Source of the DNA: Ascaris suum
Taxonomy: Eukaryota > Nematoda > Chromadorea > Rhabditida > Ascarididae
Reading direction: 5' to 3'
DNA: 64,000 nucleotides
NCBI GenBank assembly: GCA_013433145.1
Contig: CM024174.1
Coordinates: forward strand, 372,001-436,000
Shown here: in pieces, positions 12,609-23,462 of the stretch
Position numbering within the stretch: the stretch's first letter is position 1
Layout of the letters: each line of letters starts with the position of its first letter
Program-made: the position numbers and the translations under genes
Notes under the pieces: model-generated
Database searches by the model: none
What the model was told of the DNA's origin: nothing
The model's input: only the letters and a program-made list of their open reading frames with translations

Positions 12609-14909
12609 CATGAAAAATGTAAATACAGCCTCCTAATAGAAGCAGGCGGTTTTCAACCCTCCGTTCTCCGCGATGATTTCAAATATCCCCGCTCTCGGAT
12701 CAGGTTTTTAGAATGTAAAAATCCCCTCGCAAGCTCTCATCCAAGAAAATCTCCCCTGCGGAGCGAGAGATATTATTCATTGCATCACCTAGGTGTAGGA
12801 TACCTTCGCAAATGCCTCTGCGGACGGGATCCTTTATTACATTAGTACTCTCACAGCTATTCCGTGTGTGGAAGTAACACACCTGACTTGTTCATGCACA
12901 GTGTAGAATTCCCAATCAGCCCACGTTTTACACAAACTGAGTCTATCAGCGTTCGGCGGATGTAGGTTAACGAAAAACAGCAACCTTATTTTCTTTTACT
13001 GGTACTAAATAAACTTTCTGGATAAACAAAATAGGAACCTGGACCCTACTTTTCGAGGAATTATATTCTTCACCTGAAAATCGGTTAAAAATTATTTTGG
13101 GAAAGAATGCTTTCGTGAATTTCATCCAGTCTAGAATTTCTTCTCAGAGATAAAAACCGCGTTTTTCGGACGCTAGTGTAAAGCTCTTCTCAGATGCAAC
13201 AGTAACGATGCTTGGCATCTACTCTTCATGAAATTTCTATGAAAGAATTTAAAAAATTCACTTTCTAAATATAAATGATGAAAGTGCCATAACTTTCCTG
13301 TGAGCTGTTCAATTTTACTGTAACCTAATTGTCAAGAGAGCATTTTTACGAGAAAACAAAAGGAGATCCTGTCTGAAGAAATTTTTCAAATAAGCAAAAA
13401 TGTTTTCCACTTCCTGGGAAAATAAATGAAAAAAAATCAAGTACGTTCGAAGTAAATACGCGAAAAACCCATAATCTTTTGGCAATCCTCGATTAGTTCA
13501 GTCGGATATGGCGTCGAGAACCATCTTTTAATAGAGATAATAATATCACCAAATCCTCCAGAAAAAATGCGCAAGCCATTCTAAACAAAAACGAACAGTC
13601 CAAAGCAAAGCTATATCTTCTCAGAGTAAATGAATTGGAAATTTCTAGACAAACTTTCCTACGGAAATTGAAAAAGAACCTGACTGTTTGGAAAAAAAGA
13701 ACCCGACAGTTCGGAAACAAAGACAGAACACAAGGTGAGCAAGCCGATGCAAGGGTGAATTTATTATTTCGCTTAATCGAGCATGTAGCTTTATATACCT
13801 CAAAGAAAAAAAAAACGCTCAATAATACTCCATATTTCTAATAACCCTACCATTTGAAAAAAAAAATTGAACAAAAAGTCTCATTTTTTGCACCCGACCA
13901 TTATATGAGCATCCATCATACTCCTGAAATTATATGGACAACAACATAACTTAGATTATGTGAAAATTTATTGCTCTTCAGTCGCCCTACATCTGCCCAC
14001 ATATCACAGATCACGCCCGCGTTGTCCTCATACTCATAGTTTATTAAGATTTCGAGGAACAAACTTTAGCGTTTGTGAGAATTGCACTTTCGCCGGCGTT
14101 TTCGAAGAAAATTTTGCGAGCAAAAAATTAAGGCAGGAATTCAAACTTCAAATGCGAGAAGCTACCAAAGCTTCCTCTTGTTTGCGTGGCAGAAGTAAAA
14201 ATAACGAAGCTCAGTGTAAAATACAATAACTCTAAATATTTACAATGAAAAAAAAAAAAGATCGAGGCGTTGAAAATTTTATTTTTAAGTTTCTCCAAAA
14301 GTTCATTGAAAATGTGCAGACTGCAAGATGATGCTGAAATTTTCTACCCATGCAATAAGAAAAATTCTTAAACACACTAAAAAAGAACCTTAAAAGCTTT
14401 GCAGAAGCTTTACAGAACCCAACACCTCTCACCCTCATTCTCCTTTCCTCTCCCCCAAACCGAAGAAGACTGAGGAGGGCTGCTCTTTATGATATGGACT
14501 GACAACTACGGTACTTGATCACTGTATAAGAGCCTTTGCTTGGAAAATGCACAAGAAAGCCCGCATCTGCTTCAAAAGGATGCAACAATATACACGAGAA
14601 TTTAATCCCCCTCCCTCCCCTCCGCCCACCCCCCAGCGCCTCTCCTTCGTCTCCTATTTCGACTGCTCTCTGGCCATCATTTAGGTTACTCACATTTCAT
14701 TGCTCTACTGCATCTCTGACCAATTTAATCTTCCAGACTTTTCAAGTTTTGTTGCACTTTTCTCCGAATGTCTTTGAATCACCATTTTAAAAACAGAATA
14801 AGGTAGGCAGCCTTCTCCACTAAAAGTTCAGACACTCTTCCCCAATCTGAAGTTGGTAAGGTTGTTGATGCTGAGTTGACAGTGCTACACAACATATGCA
14901 CATTCAGAG

Positions 14910-15372
14910 ATTTATTTATTTATTTCAATCAACAGAGCATTCATTACGAATAAATGTCTCTTCATAGCGCTTCCAGTTGTCCCGATTCAATGCTTCTCTG
15001 ATCCAGTTGGTTCCTGCGGTCTTTAAAGAAAGAATCACTTTAAAGGTCGGCCTCTACTTCTTTTGCCAATCCGTGGTGTCCATTCTGTTATTTTTTTTTT
15101 TACCCAGTCGTCATTTTTCAGTGCAGATATCTTCACCGCTCATCTAAATTTCCTCACTCCGGCCTCGGTTACGCAATCCTTTACCCTTGTTACACCTCGG
15201 AGCCATTCGTTGGCTTTCCTCTCTACCAGTTTGATTCCCGTCATGATTCTTTCCATTCTTCTCTCTGCCACTGCCAGCAACTTGCGCACTTTCTTAGTTG
15301 TTACCCATGTCTCCGAACCGTACAAAATTGTTGGCATCACACTTTTTTCAAAGTTTCCTATACGCTAAAAGA
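14910..15372 (-). mobile_element. RTE-type non-LTR retrotransposon, 5'-truncated decayed 3' end
   Basis: The minus strand encodes the end of an RTE-like reverse transcriptase: MPTILYGSETWVTTKK, then LLAVAERRMERIMTGIKL, then NEWLRGVTRVKDCVTEAGVR. A UGA, a UAG and frameshifts follow, but the family pattern continues (NDDW, TEWTPRIGKRSRGRPLK, then TNWIREALNRDNWKRYEETF). The YGSETW, AERRMER and RGRP motifs are typical of the C-terminal region of nematode and other animal RTE elements. The element ends in (AAAT)n, the usual simple-repeat tail of the group. All catalytic domains are missing, so it is an inactive fragment, in the same orientation as the PDZ gene. Confidence 0.88.
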
Positions 15373-16416
15373 ATGCACATTCAGCAATACTACAAATACG
15401 CTAAAAGCATAAAAGAATTTCAAATTATAATCCACGTAAAATGCTACCTAAAAAGCGTTCTGTATTATGCAGTGAGATGGTTTATTTGTCGATGTCTCAT
15501 TAATACACTTTCTTGCAGCAAACGTGCATAGCAGGAATCATCCAATCAATTGCACAATATTTCCTTATCAGAGGAACTTATAGTTGTGTTGCCTTCAAAA
15601 GCATTCAATTAGCTAGGATGCAATCACACGCGATATGCCGAAATGCAAAACTGCAAAGGCGCTGTAATGTACAACCGAAGTACCTTCGAATTGCAATAAT
15701 GCATCCTCTTTATACAGTGACCAAAACAGCAAACCTTCATACTCAATGCACAAGCAGACTGCTTCCTTCAAACATTATTTTGCATAGTGGCATTTCCGGC
15801 ACTTACGCATATTCAATAGTCAATAAAATCGAAAGAAATCACATGTTACAGTTCAGTAACCCTATGATGTATTCAAAAAACTGAGCAAATTATCGAAACG
15901 TGCTCCTGCCAAGCGTACACTTGTAAACCTTTTGTAAATTTGTATTTTTCATTTTATCGTCTTCAATTAGCATTTCCCACCGTTCGTTTTTATGCGCAAT
16001 AAGCGGCTCTCAGAATAGTTTACAAACAGATCTATGAGGCTCAAAAGTTTTAAACACATTTAGAGGTGCTTGAAACTTACATCTATGGCACAGTTGCTCA
16101 GATTGCACTCTGCGCTCATATCAACGAGCAAGTGGAAAAGCGTTTAGAGCATTTGACACAAGGCGCGCTGTTTGCACTCCTGCTCTTCACAACAGCCATT
16201 TTCATGGCTTGTACGCAAACAATAAGAAATGCTGAATATTTCATTCATATTTTAATTTATATGGTCGATGACGCAAATATTAGGACAAAAATTGTTTTTT
16301 AAAGCCAAGCACTTGTAAAGTGCAACAAAAGTCGATTCAGGAAGCACCAAAGTGGCATGGATTATGTGCGCGAGATTTTATAGCTGTATTACTACCGTGG
16401 TTTTGGAACTGAAACT

Positions 16417-16519
<103 letters not shown>

Positions 16520-17878
16520 GAATTTATCTTTGGAAGTTTGCATTACCGATCGATATTTGTACGACCGAATCAATTCGAATGTCAATGGCTTTTTGATTTC
16601 ATTACTTGTTGAAAATTTAAAAAATTCTTTAGTCTAGCGTCAAAACTGTAAAAGCTCAATTCATCCCAAAACCCTTCTCGCACGTGTCACTACTTCTGAT
16701 TGTTAGCAATGGATGCAATTTAAGTAGCACGAGCAAATTTTGCAGAATGCAGCGAGTCTTCGCACGCATGTGCTAAAATGAGCTGCGGCGCGAACGCTCT
16801 CTCAATGAACAAAGCAGAATGTCAATAAGATAATGCCGACATCGGTGCAGAGAATGGAAAATTTTCGATATGGTGAACGGTACAAGAAAAAAAAAGGAAA
16901 TGTAATGCATCAGCTAAAAAATGAATTTTCAGCATTCATCGCCGATGTTTGTTGATACAAGGTTGACCTTAGTAATCCTGAGGCAGAATTACAAAAATGC
17001 TTGCAGAGAAATCAAGGAAAGTACAAAAATGAAGGATTTGATAAACTTTAGAAAGTCATGCAAGTGTAGTCGTGTAAGGTTTCTGTTGTTGAGAAAAATA
17101 AGAATAATGCATGAGTGATCAAAGCAGCAGATGGAACTGCGCTGATGGCTCTGCTGGTCGGTCAACGTGTCAGTTGGTCATTCGACAGCACTCTTAATGG
17201 TCATCTAAAAATTCTCGTGGTCATAGCGAAGCAGCCTAACAGCAAATGGAAAAATGGGGTCATTCTTCCCGCGACGTGTTCAGATGTTTCGAGCTTTATA
17301 AACAACAAATAGCGGTGTCCTGTGAAAAGTTGAAAATTTTGGAACTGCTTAACAACGGGTCTCATAAATGCTTCCTTATATAATGCGACCGATTTCGTGT
17401 TCCATCGAAGTTGAACACTCCTGTTGCATCCTCAACTTCTTTTTGGTTATAACAACCGCGGAAATATTCTTTCGGAAGAGTAAAACTATACGATCACCTA
17501 GAAAACCACTGAAATTGCCTAGTTGCTCGAAATTTGGCAATTTCTTAGCAATCTCCCGGAAAGAATTGAAAAAAGAAGAAGCAATCACATGAATATCTCT
17601 ATTCTGCATACGTAGTCATTGGCAATATTCGTTTTTGATGCAAAATAATGCTTGAATTATAAGCCATATTTTCTGTGATTCCTAAACAATTCCTAAACAC
17701 TTTTCCAATTACAACGTGCAAAGATACTGTTCATCAACAAACGAAATGGCTGCCATCGAGGCAAATGCACGTAATCAAAGCCTCTTAAAAGGTGACACAC
17801 TGAAACAAGTAACAAAAACTGAAGCACTGTGACACTTCTTTCACTTTTTTTTGCAGGATATTGATCTCTCTTTGCAGA

Positions 17879-18047
17879 ATGGCTCTTCAGTTCAATTGCT
17901 TGTCGTTTATATACTTCACGATTCTATGCGCATATACAAACTTCGAAGCAAGAAATTTCGACGGTCAAGATACGACAACCAAGTGGAAGCGACAGTTCGG
18001 CTTTGATCATTCTGGAATCCGGAATAATTTGTCCTGTCTACTTCCAG
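17879..18047 (+). CDS. First exon of a putative secreted peptide-precursor gene
   Basis: ATG follows one base after TCTCTTTGCAG, and a second acceptor-like TTTTTTTTGCAG lies just upstream, so this is a typical nematode trans-spliced or 5'-spliced start. The first 24 residues (MALQFNCLSFIYFTILCAYT and onward) have the composition of a signal peptide. A short acidic/Thr pro-segment and a dibasic site (KWKR|Q) follow, so a mature chain would start QFGFDHSGIRNNLS, where the N-terminal Gln could become pyroglutamate. The exon ends at CCAG|GTATGG in phase 1. The model continues with 20427-20479 and 20799-20870, giving about 97 residues. No peptide family is recognised, and the secreted-precursor reading is inference. 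Confidence 0.45.
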
Positions 18048-18503
18048 GTATGGACGATCGTACAAAAATTAGCAGTCAATAATGCAGCGAATTCATAATT
18101 GCCTGTGCCTTACGATCAACGAAAACTATCTGTAGACGGGGAAGATCCTATGACTTCTCGCTTATCGGGCGAGTGCTTGATCGTTATTCGCACAGAACGG
18201 AACAGCTAAACAGTGGAGCAGTCGCCAGGCAGGTGAGAGGTCATGAGCTAGTATCTATATGTGAACAAGGTTTCAACGGTCATGATACTCAATTTATTGC
18301 CTTTGCCTAAGCCAGATTCTAGCTCATTGAAACATATCAAATTATCCACGCATGTAAATTCACAAGCGCTGTTTCCTACTGTGGATGACTAGAAAATACT
18401 CTATGGCAATTTGGAAAGAAGTTTAGAAATCCGCCAATTTCAATCTTCTCTCTCACCTGATAGGTTTAATTGAAAATTCAATTTTCTGTGATGGAAGTGG
18501 TAG

Positions 18504-18566
18504 TGATATGAAGAGACATTTATTCGTAATGAATGCTTTGTCGATTCAAGTAAACAAGTAAACAAG
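18504..18566 (+). mobile_element. Second RTE 3'-tail copy
   Basis: A 36-base stretch (ATGAAGAGACATTTATTCGT and on) nearly repeats the last coding bases of the RTE fragment at 14910-15372, but on the opposite strand. It ends in its own simple repeat, (AAGTAAAC)n-like. It is an extremely truncated insertion of the same family. Confidence 0.75.
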
Positions 18567-18946
18567 TATGCTCCCCAACGAAATTTGCTTTGTCTAAGTA
18601 TGCAGCTGTGCTTTACCGAACATTATTTTCATTCTATTTAGTGTACATATGTTTCACCGAGGCAGCAACAAAATGAAAAAGGAATTTTCCAGTCCTTAAT
18701 CGACATTTTTTATTTATAAAATTAGTTCTCTACACACCTCTTCGATAAATTTGCATATACTGACAAAAATCATTGCCAAGTAAAATGTGCCGAAGTGTGT
18801 CGATGTGATAAAGTGACAGCTTCCCGATGCCCTATTGCCTTACTGCGAAATCAGTGACGCTTGTACGCCCAGGTAGCAATTTGGGCGCATGCCAAGTCGA
18901 AACTGCTACCAAACAAAGAAGTAAAACATCATTTAAACCTTGTGAA

Positions 18947-18985
18947 TCAGCATGCTCGGCCAGGTTCAATCATAAGTTCAACGGC
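18947..18985 (-). CDS. Possible alternative last exon of the PDZ gene
   Basis: A strong acceptor (TTTCAAGTGTTCTCTCAG) is followed in phase 0 by AVELMIEPGRAC and a TGA stop. It lies only about 210 bases downstream of the PDZ exon, which exits in phase 0. Joined, the end would be ...VVRLIHKAVELMIEPGRAC, a PDZ-like final strand lacking about three residues of the usual turn. It could make a short isoform that ends right after the PDZ domain. The main route appears to be the distal exon at 853-793, whose fit is better. Confidence 0.35.
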   Translation of the reverse strand, partial: AVELMIEPGRAC

Positions 18986-19196
18986 CTGAGAGAACACTTG
19001 AAACGAGAAAATTATGCGAAGAAACAGCTGGAGGAAAAGATGGATAGAAGTCACAAAATTAGCCATAACAAGTAGAGAAGGAACGAGCCATGAAAAAAAA
19101 TGGAGAGAGTAGCTTTTTGTAGAGAACTGAATCAAGCGAATACGTAACTTTCGATGAAAAAAAAGTGCAGATTTTTTTATTGAAAAATGCACTCAC

Positions 19197-19306
19197 TTTA
19201 TGGATCAGACGCACGACCTCAGCATGCTCTTTGCCCTCGACTGGCGTTCCATTCACTTCAACAATCTCGTCGCCAACGCAAAGACCTGCCCGATCTGCCG
19301 GTGTAC
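19197..19306 (-). CDS. PDZ domain exon
   Basis: A 110-base exon has acceptor GATTCAG at its start and donor AAA|GTGAGT at its end. It enters in phase 1 and leaves in phase 0. It encodes (G)TPADRAGLCVGDEIVEVNG and then TPVEGKEHAEVVRLIHK. These are the core PDZ features: the G-S/T-P-A-x-x-A-G-L turn, the G-D-x-I-x-x-V-N-G strand, and the alpha-2 helix with a His at the ligand-contact position (KEHAEVVRLI), which marks a class I-type pocket. The resemblance is to PDZ domains of scaffold and Rho-regulator proteins, but I cannot assign an orthologue. The N-terminal half with the GLGF-type carboxylate loop must be on an upstream exon (>19306), and I did not find it convincingly. A candidate at 19982-19770 has the right phase but a poor PDZ pattern. 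Confidence 0.85.
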
Positions 19307-20426
19307 CTGAATCCAATCTCCATTGCAAAAACTACCATATAAATAGCCGGGAAATTTATCCGAGAAGGTGGAAGAGTAAAGATAGCACTGCTAGCACTTA
19401 CTAGCTTTCCAATTCTCTCCTTTGTTCATTGCCTGCTGTCCCATTTCTCTATTATCAAAAATTTATCGCAAATAGCGAATCCATTCCATGACTGTAATAT
19501 TATTGTGTCCTTGTTCAACTTTTTAAAGCATCAACAGTTTATTATTTATTTAGCAGGAACCCGTATATCAAGGTAACCGTCAAATGGAGTTGTGCTAAAG
19601 CTTGCTAAGTTCTTGTTTCCATCGAAATAAATCTATAGAATCAGATTCCAGATTAGTTTCCAGTATTGGCCACCGTACACAATTCAGTTCACGGTTTTTG
19701 AAAATACACGAAAGGAAGTGCTATGCAAGTCGATAGCATAATACGATGAAGAGAAATTTTCATGTAACCACTTCTAAGGTACGGGAACACACCATAGAGA
19801 ATGATTTTATGTTGAGCATCAAAGGCAACTAATATGACGAAACCAGGCAGTGGAATACGTCCATTATTAAGTGACGACGTTGAAGCAGTGAAATCGCAAG
19901 AGCTGAACGATTTTTTTCTCCTCGCCGAGAATGAACGATGAACTGAAGGTGCTTTGTCGGTTAATGCGATCTCTGTTGCCATCCGTCAGCATTAGAAACA
20001 ACGTAAATGAAACTGCAAATCGCATCGTTCCGTAGATAACCGATTCTTGGCCAATATCACATCGCCACAGCATGCATCCGAATCAGATTCATTGCCTAGC
20101 ATCACTATCCGAAGTGCTTGCACGTTTGAACGCGAAAACATAAACATTCATTTCCAATAGGTTATTGCTCTACTAACTTTCTTAATAATCTGCAATCCAC
20201 GGCAAACGTGGCCAAAATAGTACATTTTGCTCTCGCAAATGTTCCCATCGTCAACACGTCATCTGAAGTCACAACGAAGTCCAAACACTCGATGAGGCTA
20301 AGCATGCTTGTAACAGTGACCTTCGAAGGAAATTACAGGATAAAGGAGCACTTAACTGAATACGGCCGCTTAGCGGACATTTAATGGAGCATACATGCGA
20401 AATGGAAATTAATGTTCATATTACAG

Positions 20427-20479
20427 ATATACATGTTTCTGTCGGCAATTTGCAACATCACATCAAAAAAGAGAAAATC
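20427..20479 (+). CDS. Second exon of the putative secreted gene
   Basis: A 53-base exon lies between a good acceptor (TGTTCATATTACAG) and a GTAAGT donor. In phase 1, which matches the 17879-18047 exon, it reads (D)IHVSVGNLQHHIKKEKI, a possible amphipathic helix with a KK pair. It leaves in phase 0. All three frames happen to be open in so short an exon, so the phase match is the only support for this reading. Confidence 0.4.
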
Positions 20480-20798
20480 GTAAGTACGAATTCGGTTGCG
20501 AAAATTCCCTTAAGAAATTAAAAATAACAGGAATTCATAAGTCATTTCTATGACATATTCTAAGGGTGACTAATATGAACAGCATTTCAGAATTCTTGAA
20601 AATGACCGGGTCACTGCGTATACTACATAAAATGAGTGATAAAAAACGGTGAAAGCGCTTCGAAAGGATGATGCAGAGTGCGCTTAACGGCGACCCATCA
20701 CTTGGAGGACGAACATAACGAACGCCAAAAACAATTTTCGCATGCTACTTATGAAAGGTCGCATGAGAATTTTCGATCTTTTTTCAATTCGATTTCAG

Positions 20799-20870
20799 AC
20801 CGTTTCTCAACTCCACTTTCGCAGCAATAGAAATTCAACGTTTACACATGACTATGTCAACAAAGAGTAA
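20799..20870 (+). CDS. Last exon of the putative secreted gene
   Basis: It is preceded by a long pyrimidine-rich acceptor (CTTTTTTCAATTCGATTTCAG), enters in phase 0, and encodes TVSQLHFRSNRNSTFTHDYV plus NKE before TAA. It has no cysteines or domain. A poly(A) signal follows 68 bases after the stop. The phase fits the preceding exon. A chance open frame of 23 codons is not rare, so the call depends on the whole three-exon model. Confidence 0.4.
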   Translation, partial: TVSQLHFRSNRNSTFTHDYVNKE

Positions 20871-23411
20871 TGTTTTCTGATCGCATGAACTGAAATTCGA
20901 GCATCACTTAATACCATGGATTCAAAACAGCATTCTTAATAAAACGGCACAGAAGAAACAAAATAACAAAAAGAGTATGGCTGCCATAAAGGAGCAATCA
21001 TCAGTTTTTCAATCTCCCTGTATCGATTTATTTGTGATGTTATGGGAACAAATTGAAAATTCGACTTGTTTGTGATGTTATGGGTTAGGAACAAATTGAA
21101 GAAGGGTAGAAAATTTTTGCAAACAAGCATGCAGTTGCAAGCCCCCTTCCCCCCTTCCTCCCAAAAAGAGCCGTTACTCAAACGTTCATTTTATTCAGAA
21201 TCATGAGATAATATCAATAAAATCCGGTTTGGTTTCGTTGTGATAGTCAGTAACAATTCTTTCATGAACGAACGAATGTCGAGACCAAATAGGAGTGAAC
21301 ATCATATGGACAGAACGGACGGATAAGGAGACATCCGGCGGAACGTGCGAACGCTCGCTGAAAGCGGGCAAACAATAAAAAAGAGGAACGGCTTGGACAA
21401 GATGAGCTAGCCATTGTATGGATTGTTGTTGCTATAAATAATGCTCTTTTAAGCTTGAAGAACTTTGTAGATGTGAAGCGGTAAGGCCATTAAGAGATGA
21501 CACAACAAGAAATTCGATTATTTTTACGCATGAGTTCCCACCCAATTCTTCACTCAGCCGTATTTGTTTAATAGTGATGTTTCTCGATACTCTGTCCATA
21601 ACACAAGCCAAAGTGAACCATCAAACTCACGTATGGTTTGAGCGCGAAGTGCAACGACAACGAAAACAATATTTTCCCGAAAAACGATACAGCGCCTTTT
21701 GAAGCAATAACGTTATAGGTCCCAAATAAGAACGTCGCGGACTACACATTGTTGTAGAGCAAGCAGTCTAGAATAAGAAATTTAACGGCAAAACCATATC
21801 TCTAAAAATGGCAAATTCCATTCCACAGATGAGATGTTGATCCATATATGGAGCATCTACAAACAATTCTATTCGATCCTTCAATCCATCCGTACCTAGC
21901 ATGAGTGGAAGAATGCTCTGCTGGACTATCCATGCGTTAGCAAAATTTTGCGACCCCGAGGTGCAACAACAGAACGCAGTTGGAGATAAGTGAACAAGGC
22001 GGTTTAAAAACTGCCTAATAGAGGGGTTTGTATGGGGACCTATCGTTTATGCAGATGTGGATAAAGAGCATTCTTTTATACAGTTGTAAATAAGCAGCAT
22101 TTAATTATGCGATTCGGGAAATGTTAGGATATAGCTATCCTCCAATTCTTGGCTCAGTCATGGTAACACTGATCTTCAGACTACGAGACGACTCCTATGC
22201 GTGGGTGAATATGCATGATATGAAGTGATCAAAAATGATGCTGTGTTTTAGTATTTATGTGCAACGCTTTCGCTATGTTAAAATTTATTTTGTATGCTTG
22301 AAAATTTATATGTTTTTTTATGCCTAATGCCTGTGTATGTGAATGAATAAGTAAATAAATAAGTTGATTGGTTAAAAAAGAAAAGATAAGTAAGCGATTA
22401 TTTTCTGTGATAATTTTCCGACAATGAAATACACTTTGCCTAGAGCAAGTCACTGCAATCGTCACACATCATCTGGTAATCAACCAATCGCTTATGAGAA
22501 GTTATTTCAGCAAAACAGATGCCTGATCAATAAAACAATGACCATGAAATTCTTCAGTACAGGTTACATCGTAATGCAGCCTATAAAGCTTAATTACCAC
22601 CCGACCGATTATCTTTAGTATATGTCCGAATGAAGTTTCAACTTGCCATAAAGTTCAGTTCACTTTTATTCCACAAACAGTTAATTGAGAACTGAAAACG
22701 ATTTTGTAAATGGTGGAATTAAAATAACTGGTTCGCTGCGCAGCAAAAAGCTGTGACAATATTGGTGCAATCAGCTAGTTCGACTGAAGTAATTACAAAA
22801 AGCGCATAAACTACCCAACAACGTTTTCAAAAGTCCTATTTACTATCATATTTTAATCCGTAATGGAGAGTTTTTACAACAGACTATAATAATGTTCGTA
22901 TGAATCACATACATAGCACATTCATTCGATGCTTTTAATGTGCTACTTTGTTTTAAGAATAATATTTTGATGTCACAGTGGTACTTATTGTCGAAAGGAC
23001 TAATAATGTATAAATTCGAGTGCAGACAAGAGTGCTTTGAATATCAATGAGAAAAAACTGACAACTAGCCATCGTAAGCCACAGTGCTTGCTATACGATG
23101 CGAAAACACACCCCTCCTCCCCTGTCCCCAAGATGGACTCGAGATTTCGTAGCTAGAAATGATGCTGCTTAAGACGAGATCTTCGTTTTGAATGAACTAA
23201 GTTGCGGAGAAAAAAATGTAAGACAAACGGTGAGCATAGGCATATGAACGATTTCTTTTCAGGAAATAGAATTGGGAAAGGAAAAGCGAGACTGATCGAA
23301 ATGTAGTGTATGTGTGAAACAACCCGTAAATTTTTTCTTCGTGAAAAATCGAAAAGACTGTAAATTTTAACATTTGGCTGACACGTGACGCATCGTAAAT
23401 ACAACATAAAC
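20871..23411. other. No gene recognised
   Basis: AT-rich sequence without a convincing exon. It contains a local duplication of TTTGTGATGTTATGGG at about 21027-21090. On the minus strand, one segment (CAAAAG acceptor to CATAC|GTGAGT donor, near 21690-21630) is open in two frames. I treat it as unsupported. Confidence 0.5.
20938..20943 (+). terminator. Poly(A) signal AATAAA
   Basis: A canonical AATAAA lies 68 bases after the stop of the 20799-20870 exon, at a normal 3'-UTR distance. The hexamer is common in AT-rich DNA. Confidence 0.4.
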
Positions 23412-23462
23412 ATGAGCAACAAAATTTGTTGCGCCTTAAGGTGCTTGAAACTGTTGAAATCA
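23412..23462 (+). CDS. Candidate first exon (Cys-rich N terminus)
   Basis: ATG to donor encodes 17 residues, MSNKICCALRCLKLLKS, with a strong donor (TCA|GTAAGTCG). The Cys-rich basic start resembles membrane-associated proteins, but there is no signal peptide and no domain. It leaves in phase 0, which fits the exon at 24968-25050. The linkage is inference. Confidence 0.3.

Noticed and set aside
12700..12882. 60-codon minus-strand frame with protein-like composition
   Set aside because: No strong acceptor or donor; the neighbouring DNA contains similar short imperfect repeats.
15513..15884. 123-codon plus-strand frame
   Set aside because: No splice signals, no domain and AT-rich random-like composition.
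19770..19982. Minus-strand frame upstream of the PDZ exon with a matching phase 1 exit
   Set aside because: Joined to the PDZ exon it does not give the expected GLGF loop and second strand, and its GTGTGT donor is weak. It could still be an exon, but not the missing PDZ half as I read it.
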